The notes beneath the pieces were generated by a model that did no database searches, had not been told where the DNA came from, and saw nothing but the letters and a program-made list of their open reading frames with translations. The position numbers were made by a program, and so were the translations under genes. Positions 1-5,699 of a DNA stretch of 5,699 bases are shown here, piece after piece. This DNA is from a bacterium (GTDB lineage Bacteria; UBP14; UBA6098; B30-G16): contig JAUXEQ010000104.1 in the NCBI GenBank assembly GCA_030620455.1, positions 1 to 5,699 on the forward strand, given 5' to 3'. Within the stretch, counting starts at the first letter, position 1; every line of letters begins with the position of its first letter.

Positions 1-669
1 GTTTTAGGTGCAGCACACGATGCAGTTGCTTTTGCCAAATCACAGGTAGAAATTGAACTGAACGGAGTCGGGGATAATCCTGTATTTTTCCCAGAGTACA
101 AACTCACAATCACTGGAGCCAATTTCCAAGGTTCACCTGTATGTGTGCCTATGGACATGGTTGGTGCAACTGTTACAATGATTAGTGTTCTGTCTGAAAG
201 ACGACTTAATAGAATGCTGAATCCAGCACTCAGCGTTGGACTCCCTGCATTCCTAACCAAAGGCGCTGGAATGTTCTCTGGACTTATGCTTAGCCAATAT
301 ACTGCAGATATGCAAATCGTAGAGCAAAGAATCCTCTCGACACCTGCATCGATTCAGTCCATTCCAGCTGCAGCCGATCAAGAGGATTTCGTATCGATGG
401 GTATGAATACAGCACTTAAGAACGAGCAAATTCTCGATAATGCATACGGTGTTCTGGGAATAGAGTTTATGGCTGCAGCACAAGCATTAGATTTTAGAGA
501 GTTCAGTCATGGTAAAGGAGTTACCAAAGCCAAAGAAATTATTAGGAAATATGTCGATTTCCTTGAGGAAGACAGACCTTTATACCCAGACCACAATAAA
601 ATGAAAGAACTTGTTAAATCCTGTGAAATTCTTGAGGAAGTGGAAAAAATTGTAGGTAGCCTTGATTAA
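1..669 (+). CDS. Histidine/aromatic amino acid ammonia-lyase family protein, C-terminal part (5' end outside window)
   Basis: MIO-dependent lyases remove ammonia from histidine, phenylalanine or tyrosine in the cytoplasm, non-oxidatively, usually as homotetramers. Frame 1 is open from the first base to a TAA at 667-669, giving 222 residues. The family is about 500 residues long, so the N-terminal half with the Ala-Ser-Gly cofactor motif is missing. Visible motifs, in order, are GDNPVFFPE (visible residues 24-32), ANFQGSP (40-46), SERRLNRMLNPALS (65-78), a GMFSGLMLSQYTA stretch, and DQEDFVSMG (126-134), then the AAQALDFR helix. Aligned to Pseudomonas putida HutH from memory, the Phe at visible 42 corresponds to F329 and the Glu at visible 128 (codon 382-384) to catalytic E414. 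That Glu points to the histidine-lyase side rather than PAL/TAL, which have NQD. Two family histidines differ, however: GNFH is ANFQ, and QEDH is QEDF. I therefore leave the substrate open and do not assign hutH. Family assignment is very secure. Confidence 0.93.
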   Translation, partial: VLGAAHDAVAFAKSQVEIELNGVGDNPVFFPEYKLTITGANFQGSPVCVPMDMVGATVTMISVLSERRLNRMLNPALSVGLPAFLTKGAGMFSGLMLSQYTADMQIVEQRILSTPASIQSIPAAADQEDFVSMGMNTALKNEQILDNAYGVLGIEFMAAAQALDFREFSHGKGVTKAKEIIRKYVDFLEEDRPLYPDHNKMKELVKSCEILEEVEKIVGSLD

Positions 670-744
670 CAACTCGTTATATTATAAAACACTCTATAAA
701 ATTTTATTTTAACATTAATTAAATTCATTTTTCCTGATGGGAAA

Positions 745-770
745 TAACACCGATAAAAATCGGATTGTTA
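745..770. repeat. Interrupted inverted repeat (possible small hairpin) between the lyase and flavoprotein genes
   Basis: TAACA-CCGAT is followed by an AAAA loop and ATCGG-AT-TGTTA. This gives two 5-bp stems separated by a 2-base bulge on the 3' side. There is no T-run after it, so it is not a typical rho-independent terminator for the lyase gene that ends 75 bases upstream. It could be a transcript-end or processing hairpin, or chance. A second tiny perfect stem, TACCA-TTT-TGGTA, lies at 809-821. Nothing else was recognised in the 670-880 gap. Confidence 0.35.
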
Positions 771-880
771 CCTGTATTAACAATAGCTATCAGCGGTATG
801 GTTGGAGGTACCATTTTGGTAAATAACTAATTAAAATCTGAATAATACAGCTTTAAGGAATCTACTCGAAAGGCGTCGAT

Positions 881-1426
881 ATGAAAATCCTAGCGTTTGT
901 TGGAAGTCCAAGGAAAGATGGCAATACAGCTAAACTCGTAAATGTAATTTGCCAGGAAGCAGAAAAAAATGGGCACATTTGTAAAACCACATTCGTTTAT
1001 GATCTTAATCCCGTGGGCTGTAAAGCATGCGGCGCATGCAAAGAAGGGGAAGTCGAGTACTGTGCTCAGGATGATGTTATTACGCATTTGATGCCCGAAA
1101 TTGCTGCTGCCGATTGTTTGATTTTGGCATCTCCAATTTATATGGGATATATAACCGGACCTATGAAAACATTTATTGATAGGTTTTACACATTTGTCCA
1201 AAAAGCTTATAAGACAAGAATTCTTAACGACAAGCAAATTGTTCTTGTTATGACATGCGGGGCTCCAGCGAATGTTTTTGAGAAAGTTATGAAAGATTTA
1301 GAGTATTGGTTTACGCAATTCTTCAAGATGAAATTAATGGGGAAGTTATTCGTAGGTGAATTGAGTAATGGAAATATTCCAGAAGAAGCATTAAAGAAAG
1401 CTAAGGAAATTGGTGGTTCTCTATAA
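881..1426 (+). CDS. Iron-sulfur flavoprotein / flavodoxin-fold NAD(P)H-dependent FMN reductase family
   Basis: A 181-residue flavodoxin-fold protein. GSPRKDGNT at residues 8-16 is the FMN phosphate-binding loop, and ASPIYMGYITGPMKTFIDR (83-101) is the second flavin-contacting segment of this family. Cysteines at 47, 50, 53 and 61 form CX2CX2CX7C, the compact 4Fe-4S motif that defines the archaeal and anaerobic bacterial Isf group; plain FMN reductases lack it. Known members are cytoplasmic homodimers or tetramers that take electrons from ferredoxin and are linked to reduction of O2 or H2O2; that role here is inferred. The length is close to that of Methanosarcina Isf (about 190). The ATG at 881 has a modest AAAGG ribosome site at 869-873 and leads directly into the typical MKILAFVGSPR N-terminus, which supports this start. 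It sits 211 bases after the lyase gene, so it probably has its own promoter. A short ORF follows after 22 bases and may share its transcript. Confidence 0.9.
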   Translation: MKILAFVGSPRKDGNTAKLVNVICQEAEKNGHICKTTFVYDLNPVGCKACGACKEGEVEYCAQDDVITHLMPEIAAADCLILASPIYMGYITGPMKTFIDRFYTFVQKAYKTRILNDKQIVLVMTCGAPANVFEKVMKDLEYWFTQFFKMKLMGKLFVGELSNGNIPEEALKKAKEIGGSL

Positions 1427-1433
1427 ATCACAT

Positions 1434-1440
1434 AAAGGAG
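1434..1440 (+). promoter_or_regulatory. Strong ribosome binding site of the 29-codon ORF
   Basis: AAAGGAG lies eight bases before the ATG at 1449. It is the best match to the anti-Shine-Dalgarno sequence on this strand in the first 2 kb, better than that of the flavoprotein gene upstream. It is the main reason to take the following short ORF seriously. Confidence 0.6.
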
Positions 1441-1448
1441 TAATTAAG

Positions 1449-1538
1449 ATGGAACGCTTTAAAAAAAACAATAGAAATAATGCAGAAGAAATTGCAATGC
1501 GTACTGCTGACTTTAATGCAAAGCAAAAGGATGGCTGA
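1449..1538 (+). CDS. Possible 29-residue charged microprotein downstream of the flavoprotein gene
   Basis: ATG at 1449 to TGA at 1536-1538 encodes 29 residues, beginning MERFKKNNRNNAEE and ending FNAKQKDG. The peptide is strongly hydrophilic, rich in Asn, Lys and Glu, and has no Cys, signal peptide or membrane segment. I recognise no family. The support is its near-ideal Shine-Dalgarno sequence and its position 22 bases after the flavoprotein stop, an operon-like spacing. Alternatives are a truncated remnant of a longer gene or a chance ORF after a leftover ribosome site. The frame continues open past the TGA for 19 more codons to a TAA at 1596-1598, so a premature stop in a once longer ORF is possible. 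That extension would run into the 3' end of the convergent DUF1847 gene. Confidence 0.42.
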   Translation: MERFKKNNRNNAEEIAMRTADFNAKQKDG

Positions 1539-1590
1539 ACTTCAATAACGTTTGCTGGATATTACAAACATCTCGACGCTTTTGTTTCCT

Positions 1591-2163
1591 CTAACTAATT
1601 CCCAATCTCTTTCTATAATAACCTGAATATAATGCTGCTGCTGAATTATTCGCTAAAACTCTATCCTTAACAACCAAAGTGGTGACCGGAGCTTTGCAGT
1701 GCTTTGTGAAAAGTATGTCATGACCGATGCATAACCCTAATATTATATTCATATCCGTTCCCTCACGGTTAAAAAGTTCTGCCTGACCTATTGGGTTGCA
1801 CATTGCTTCATAGCGTTCATCTATTATCTTATCGAGATTATACTGCTCTTTGGGAATTCCGCAGACTTTGCAACATATAGAAATTACATTAAAATGTTTC
1901 TCGAAAATCTTATGTGCAATTTCAGCTTCTCCAGCAAGACCTATGCAAAATGCTAAACCAATTTTTTTGAAATTCATCATCTGAGCAAATTTGATAACTT
2001 CCTCTATTCTGGTAAGTTTCATGTAACCGCTGCTTTCGATATGTGCTGCTATACGCATTATTTTGATTTCATCATCACTCAAAATTTTCTCCACATCCTC
2101 TCTAAAGGATGCACAATCTTTACCTTGATAACAGGCTTTTTCCTTGCAATATGCACATTTCAT
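1591..2163 (-). CDS. DUF1847 family Cys-rich, probably metal-binding protein
   Basis: A 190-residue protein with the full signature of DUF1847, a family of unknown biochemical function common in anaerobic bacteria and archaea. The N-terminus, MKCAYCKEKACYQGKDC, carries Cys 3, 6, 11 and 17. It is followed by a helical segment, AFCIGLAGEA (71-80, Cys 73), CCKVCG (97-102), CNPIGQAELFN (122-132), GTDMNIILGLCIGHD (135-149, Cys 145), and APVTTLVVKDRVL. Eleven cysteines, most in conserved blocks, suggest bound metal or an Fe-S centre; this is inference. No signal peptide is visible, so it is probably cytoplasmic. A longer in-frame extension to 2256 exists, but the ATG at 2161-2163 is chosen because a GGAGG site lies seven bases before it and because the family begins at the Cys-rich motif. 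The stop is TAG. The gene converges on the flavoprotein/microprotein pair and diverges from the repeat-protein gene, so it is likely transcribed alone. Confidence 0.9.
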   Translation of the reverse strand: MKCAYCKEKACYQGKDCASFREDVEKILSDDEIKIMRIAAHIESSGYMKLTRIEEVIKFAQMMNFKKIGLAFCIGLAGEAEIAHKIFEKHFNVISICCKVCGIPKEQYNLDKIIDERYEAMCNPIGQAELFNREGTDMNIILGLCIGHDILFTKHCKAPVTTLVVKDRVLANNSAAALYSGYYRKRLGIS

Positions 2164-2170
2164 AAGAATT

Positions 2171-2175
2171 CCTCC
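2171..2175 (-). promoter_or_regulatory. Ribosome binding site fixing the DUF1847 start
   Basis: GGAGG on the minus strand (CCTCC on the plus strand) lies seven bases before the ATG whose first base is 2163. It rules out the upstream in-frame ATG at 2256, which would add 31 residues unlike the family. Confidence 0.8.
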
Positions 2176-2434
2176 AAAAAAGTAGAGTTTTTTTCGAATC
2201 TCTAATTTAACACTCAAAGCTATTTGTAATAAGCAAGAATTTTCATATCGTAACATTTATAGGTAATATTTCTATTGCAATATAGATTTAAATGTAGGAT
2301 TGCAAAACTTTACAATTTAATCGAACTCAGCAGTATTTTAAAAAAGAAATTATCAAAATAAATAATTATGCAGTTTATTAAAACTCTAATATATATTTTT
2401 CTTTAATTTAAATATTTCGAATTTTTTTTTGAAT

Positions 2435-2439
2435 GGAGG
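2435..2439 (+). promoter_or_regulatory. Ribosome binding site fixing the repeat-protein start
   Basis: GGAGG ends five bases before the ATG at 2445. The in-frame ATG at 2433 overlaps this site and has none of its own, so translation should begin at 2445. That start also puts a proper basic n-region (MRCK) in front of the signal-peptide hydrophobic core. The preceding 280 bases are very AT-rich with a T9 run at 2422-2430. I could not single out a convincing promoter there for either divergent gene. Confidence 0.8.
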
Positions 2440-2444
2440 ATAAA

Positions 2445-3884
2445 ATGAGATGTAAAATTTTTATTACTTTATTTATAATTATCCTGACCTTCTATTCTCA
2501 CGCCGATTGGGTTAAGACATACGGTGGAATTAGTGGAGACGACTATGCATACTCTGTTATTCAAACTTATGACAACGGTTATTTAATTACTGGAAGCGAA
2601 AGTTCATCCGGAGCAAGTCCATTCAATGATAATGTCTATTTAATTAGAACCGACTCTCGAGGTGAAACTCTATGGACTCGTTCATACGGTGAACACAATA
2701 CAGATATAGGTTGTGACGCTGTCCAAACATCAGATAGCGGATTCGCTGTTGTAGGTTTCACAGGAGTACCCCTGTCCTCTTATAAAGTTCTATTAATCCG
2801 AACTGATGCACTTGGCGAAACTCTATGGACACACACATACGGCGGAGTTTACATCGATTTTGGATATGACATAGCTCAAACGCTAGATAATGGATTTATA
2901 ATTGTTGGTCAGACAACATCCTTTGGAGCAGGAGATTACGATGTCTATTTAATTAAGACCGATTCCTTGGGAGATACGATGTGGACTCGGACATACGGAG
3001 GATTAGAACCTGATGGAGCTACTTCGATTTGTGTGACACCAGATGGCGATTTTATTATTGCAGGACATACAAGTTCTTTTGGGGCAGGTGATTACGATGT
3101 CTATCTTTTAAAGATAGACTCGTTCGGTGATACGATATGGACACGCACTTATGGTGGTAGCAGCATGGACGTAGGTCAATCAGTTCAGCAAACATTAGAT
3201 GATGGATATATTATCGCAGGCTATAGTTGTTCATTCGATTCTGTAGATACTAATGTCTATTTAATCAAGACTGACTCATTGGGAGATACCTTCTGGACTC
3301 GAACTTATGGCGGAATCCACAGAGAAAAAGCAAGATCTGTTGTGCAGACCATAGATAACCGGTATGTACTTGTTGGTATGACTAAATCTTTTGGATTAGG
3401 TCCACGCGACTTATATGTAATAAAAACCGATGAATGGGGTGAAACTCTATGGACAAGAACATACGGTGGAAACGGTTGGGATGAAGGATATTCGGTAATA
3501 CAATCCTCGTTTGATTGTGGTTATATTATAACTGGATATACTACAATATCAGAATCCAGATATGTGTATCTCATTAAAATCGGAAGTAATGGCATTGTTG
3601 AACAAGAAACTCAAAAAATAGAAAACATATCTTTAACTGTTTACCCCAATCCTTTTAACAGTTACTGCAGAATTTCTGCACCTGCAGATGCAACAATAGA
3701 GATTGTTAATTTGCGCGGAGAATCTATAGAAGCGAGTCTCACAAAGAGTTCTTATGCTGAAACTAATAACGAGAGTTTTTCATACATTTGGCAACCAGAC
3801 AAATCCATCAACAGTGGGGTATATCTTGTAAGGATGATTACTGAAAACAGAATTATAACAAAACGAATTGTATATCTGAAATAA
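2445..3884 (+). CDS. Secreted seven-repeat (probable beta-propeller) protein with T9SS type A-like C-terminal sorting domain
   Basis: A 479-residue exported protein of unknown specific function. Residues 1-20 are a signal peptide: MRCK, then an Ile/Leu/Phe-rich core, then YSHA with likely cleavage before Asp21. Residues 22-386 are seven tandem repeats of 51-55 residues. Each starts WTRTYGG or a variant and carries a QT.DNGYII.G strand, a SFGAG-like turn and a VYLIKTDSLGDT strand. Repeats of this kind are usual in secreted proteins of WOR-3, Cloacimonadota and related groups, and seven units suit a seven-bladed propeller (inference). Residues 400-405 (YPNPFN) open a C-terminal domain of about 80 residues with IVNLRGE, then SGVYLVRM and a basic end. 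It resembles the type IX secretion type A sorting domain, implying outer-membrane passage and surface anchoring or release. No catalytic motif was seen, so a binding or adhesive role is more likely than an enzyme. The gene is monocistronic, with neighbours on the opposite strand on both sides. Confidence 0.88.
   Translation: MRCKIFITLFIIILTFYSHADWVKTYGGISGDDYAYSVIQTYDNGYLITGSESSSGASPFNDNVYLIRTDSRGETLWTRSYGEHNTDIGCDAVQTSDSGFAVVGFTGVPLSSYKVLLIRTDALGETLWTHTYGGVYIDFGYDIAQTLDNGFIIVGQTTSFGAGDYDVYLIKTDSLGDTMWTRTYGGLEPDGATSICVTPDGDFIIAGHTSSFGAGDYDVYLLKIDSFGDTIWTRTYGGSSMDVGQSVQQTLDDGYIIAGYSCSFDSVDTNVYLIKTDSLGDTFWTRTYGGIHREKARSVVQTIDNRYVLVGMTKSFGLGPRDLYVIKTDEWGETLWTRTYGGNGWDEGYSVIQSSFDCGYIITGYTTISESRYVYLIKIGSNGIVEQETQKIENISLTVYPNPFNSYCRISAPADATIEIVNLRGESIEASLTKSSYAETNNESFSYIWQPDKSINSGVYLVRMITENRIITKRIVYLK
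2508..3602 (+). repeat. Seven tandem ~156-bp coding repeats
   Basis: Units begin at the Trp codons at 2508, 2673, 2826, 2982, 3138, 3294 and 3450, and the last ends at 3602. Protein unit lengths are 55, 51, 52, 52, 52, 52 and 51 residues. Units 3 to 6 all have exactly 52 residues and are the most alike; the first, second and last have diverged. The block GATTACGATGTCTAT is identical in units 3 and 4. The pattern suggests growth by internal duplication, with the central units youngest. Confidence 0.9.
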
Positions 3885-3975
3885 GAATTATACAAAATAT
3901 AATTATCCAAATCCGTTCAATTACTCATCTAAGATTAATTTATAATACCGAGCTTTTTTCTGTATTTACAATCTT

Positions 3976-4004
3976 AAAAAACCCTCCTTTATAACAAGGA
4001 GGGT
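3976..4004 (-). terminator. Rho-independent terminator of the ppdK gene
   Basis: On the minus strand, a perfect 9-bp stem (ACCCTCCTT / AAGGAGGGT) closes a six-base loop (GTTATA). It is followed at once by a run of six T (plus-strand A-run 3976-3981). It begins 22 bases after the ppdK stop codon. On the plus strand the stem has no T-run after it, so it works for the minus-strand gene; it might block read-through from the left only weakly. The repeat-protein gene has no comparable terminator. An AT-only 7-bp inverted repeat at 3886-3904, just after its stop, lacks a T-tract. Confidence 0.92.
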
Positions 4005-4026
4005 CTAAAATAAGTAGTTTATGAGT

Positions 4027-5699
4027 TTACCACAATTCACCCTCTTTAATCAAATCACCAGGTTCACCAAATTTTAACGCAGCTTGAGCAGCAGCAAGTC
4101 GGGCAATTGGTACTCTATACGGAGAACAGCTCACATAATTCAAACCGATACGGTGACAGAACATAACCGATCGTGGATCGCCTCCATGTTCACCGCATAT
4201 GCCCAACTTAATACTTGGATTTGTTCGACGACCGTATTTTACTGTCAACAACATCATTCTTCCAATTCCGATTTGGTCTAACACCTGAAAAGGATTATTA
4301 TCATAAATTCCTAATCTCACATATTCAGGAAGGAATTTTACGGCATCATCCCTCGAAAATCCAGCACCCATTTGCGTTAAGTCGTTTGTCCCAAATGAGA
4401 AAAAGTCTGCGTATCTCGCAATTTCATCCGCAGTTATAGCACCCCTTGGTACTTCTATCATTGTTCCAATTAAGAAATCGATTCTATCATTCCTTTCCTC
4501 AAAAATCTGCCTTGCGACTCTCTCGATTAATTCTCTGCTAAGCTGAAGTTCTTTCCAGTGACCAACCAAAGGAACCATGATTTGCGGTCGAACTTCGATA
4601 CCCTCGTTCTTGACAATCAACGCAGCTTCAAGGATCGCTCTCACCTGCATTTCCGAGACTTCCGGATAAGTCAACCCTAAGCGGCAACCTCGATGACCTA
4701 ACATTGGATTAAACTCATGAAGGGAATCAACTGTACGTTTGATCTTTTCTATTGGCACATTCATAGCATCAGCCATCTCCTGCTGACCTTTCAAATCGTG
4801 TGGCAAGAATTCATGCAACGGTGGGTCGAGTAGCCTTATCGTTCCCGGTAGACCCTTTAGAGCTCTAAAAATCCCAATAAAATCATTACGTTGCAACGGT
4901 AAGAGTTCATCTAAAGCTTCCTTATATTGCGTTTCAGGAGTTTTAAGCTTCTTGGCAATTGCTTCATATTCTTCGCTATCCTTTTCAAGCCCGTCAAGAC
5001 GCATTCTAAGGTTCTTAACCTCTTCCGCAACGAGAATTTGTTTTCTAAAAGATACAATTCTGTTTCCCTCGAAAAACATATGCTCAGTACGAGTTAAACC
5101 TATACCTTCCGCACCAAAATTAATAGCTACTTCAGTGTCATGTGGTGTGTCGGCATTAGTTCGAACACCAATCTTTCGGAACTCATCTGCCCATTCCATA
5201 ATTATTCTAAAATCTCCCGCAAGTTTAGCCTCTACCGTGGGGAGTTGTCCCAAATAAACCGTTCCCTTTGCTCCGTTTATCGAAATGAAATCTCTTTGTT
5301 TAACTACTGTTTCACCAACGATGAATTCCTTCTTGCTATAATCTATTTCAATTTCACCAGCACCGGCAACACATGGTGTTCCCATACCTCTCGCAACAAC
5401 GGCAGCATGAGATGTCATTCCACCGCGTGCGGTCAAAATTCCTTGAGCCACATTCATACCACCAATATCCTCTGGGGATTTCTCAAGTCTCACAAGAATT
5501 ACTTTTTCCCCACTCTCATTCCATTCTTCTGCTTCATCAGCTGACAATACAACCTTTCCAGTGGCGGATCCTGGTGAAGCTGGGAGACCACTTGCGATAA
5601 CAGTAGCTTTCGATTCTGCAATAGGATCGAACATAGGATGAAGAAGTTGATCCAAGGACTTTGGAGGTATTCTCAAAATTGCAGTTTCCCTATCGATAA
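4027..5699 (-). CDS. ppdK: Pyruvate phosphate dikinase, C-terminal part (5' end outside window)
   Basis: PPDK interconverts ATP + Pi + pyruvate and AMP + PPi + PEP in the cytoplasm. In anaerobes it often runs toward pyruvate, saving phosphate energy from PPi, or supplies PEP for gluconeogenesis. About 556 codons are visible of a usual ~880-900. The frame stays open to the window edge (IDRETAILRIPPKSLDQLLH), so the N-terminal nucleotide-binding domain lies outside. The swivelling domain has GGMTSHAAVVARGMG with the phosphorylated His at codon 5407-5409. The PEP-binding TIM barrel keeps all catalytic residues, named here by Clostridium symbiosum equivalents: R561 (5089-5091, TRTEHMFF), R617 (4834-4836), E745 (4453-4455), N768 (4384-4386, FGTNDLTQ) and the acid Cys C831 (4195-4197, CGEHGGDP). 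The Arg-to-Arg spacing is 29 residues longer than in C. symbiosum, which shows an insertion near 4927-5019. CGEHGGDP and NYVSCSPYRVP exclude PEP synthase and enzyme I. The stop is TAA, followed by a strong terminator. Confidence 0.96.
   Translation of the reverse strand, partial: IDRETAILRIPPKSLDQLLHPMFDPIAESKATVIASGLPASPGSATGKVVLSADEAEEWNESGEKVILVRLEKSPEDIGGMNVAQGILTARGGMTSHAAVVARGMGTPCVAGAGEIEIDYSKKEFIVGETVVKQRDFISINGAKGTVYLGQLPTVEAKLAGDFRIIMEWADEFRKIGVRTNADTPHDTEVAINFGAEGIGLTRTEHMFFEGNRIVSFRKQILVAEEVKNLRMRLDGLEKDSEEYEAIAKKLKTPETQYKEALDELLPLQRNDFIGIFRALKGLPGTIRLLDPPLHEFLPHDLKGQQEMADAMNVPIEKIKRTVDSLHEFNPMLGHRGCRLGLTYPEVSEMQVRAILEAALIVKNEGIEVRPQIMVPLVGHWKELQLSRELIERVARQIFEERNDRIDFLIGTMIEVPRGAITADEIARYADFFSFGTNDLTQMGAGFSRDDAVKFLPEYVRLGIYDNNPFQVLDQIGIGRMMLLTVKYGRRTNPSIKLGICGEHGGDPRSVMFCHRIGLNYVSCSPYRVPIARLAAAQAALKFGEPGDLIKEGELW

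Noticed and set aside
737..826. A 29-codon ORF starting at the ATG at 737 in the gap after the lyase gene.
   Set aside because: No ribosome site precedes it, the peptide shows no recognisable pattern, and it overlaps a hairpin and another short open frame.
1463..1469. A AAA AAC slippery heptamer in frame within the 29-codon ORF, suggesting programmed -1 frameshifting.
   Set aside because: The -1 frame meets a TAG at 1472-1474 at once, so a shift would make nothing longer; it is just part of an A8 run.
1550..1569. GTTTG ... CAAAC inverted repeat between the convergent genes as a terminator.
   Set aside because: Only a 5-bp, weak stem with a 10-base loop and no clean T-run on either strand.
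2164..2256. N-terminal extension of the DUF1847 protein by 31 residues to an upstream ATG.
   Set aside because: The GGAGG ribosome site lies inside this stretch, immediately before the ATG at 2163, and the extension does not resemble the family N-terminus.
3886..3904. Perfect 7-bp inverted repeat AATTATA-CAAAA-TATAATT just after the repeat-protein stop codon, as its terminator.
   Set aside because: The stem is all A-T and is not followed by a T-tract; in this AT-rich spacer it can easily arise by chance.
5674..5676. A TTG codon as the start of the dikinase gene, giving a free-standing C-terminal PPDK fragment.
   Set aside because: The frame stays open to the window edge and the residues before the TTG (IDRETAI) match the normal linker of full-length PPDK, so the gene is only cut by the window.

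Overview
The window is an AT-rich bacterial fragment carrying five recognisable protein genes, two of them cut by the window edges, plus one possible 29-codon microprotein. Gene content suggests an anaerobic bacterium: an oxygen-sensitive-type iron-sulfur flavoprotein, a Cys-rich DUF1847 protein, and a PPi-linked pyruvate phosphate dikinase. The secreted repeat protein ends in a YPNPFN-type C-terminal sorting domain. That combination fits the FCB/WOR-3-like assemblage (Cloacimonadota, Marinimicrobia, WOR-3/Stahlbacteria and relatives). This placement is an inference from gene content; no rRNA or other phylogenetic marker is present.

Layout. (1) 1-669 (+): C-terminal 222 residues of an MIO-type aromatic amino acid ammonia-lyase of the histidine ammonia-lyase family; the start and the Ala-Ser-Gly cofactor motif lie outside the window. 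(2) 670-880: a non-coding gap with a small interrupted hairpin. (3) 881-1426 (+): an iron-sulfur flavoprotein with a compact CX2CX2CX7C cluster motif, followed 22 bases later by a 29-codon ORF (1449-1538) with an excellent Shine-Dalgarno sequence. (4) 1591-2163 (-): a DUF1847 protein, convergent with the preceding genes. (5) 2164-2444: a very AT-rich divergent intergenic region. (6) 2445-3884 (+): an exported protein made of a signal peptide, seven tandem ~52-residue repeats and a C-terminal secretion/anchoring domain. (7) 3976-4004: a strong rho-independent terminator that serves the minus-strand gene to its right. (8) 4027-5699 (-): the C-terminal ~556 residues of pyruvate phosphate dikinase (ppdK), truncated by the window end.

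How the genes might work together. The lyase would release ammonia from an aromatic amino acid such as histidine, and PPDK interconverts pyruvate and PEP using AMP and PPi. Both are plausible in an amino-acid-fermenting anaerobe. The flavoprotein and the DUF1847 protein are Cys-rich and probably bind metal or Fe-S centres. Nothing in the sequence proves a shared pathway: strands alternate and only the flavoprotein and the microprotein look co-transcribed. I see no CRISPR array, tRNA, rRNA, transposase or integration site, and no clear new defence or mobile system. The points most worth a second look are the lyase's departures from the canonical histidine-lyase active-site motifs, a ~29-residue insertion in PPDK, the microprotein, and the seven-repeat (possibly seven-bladed) secreted protein.
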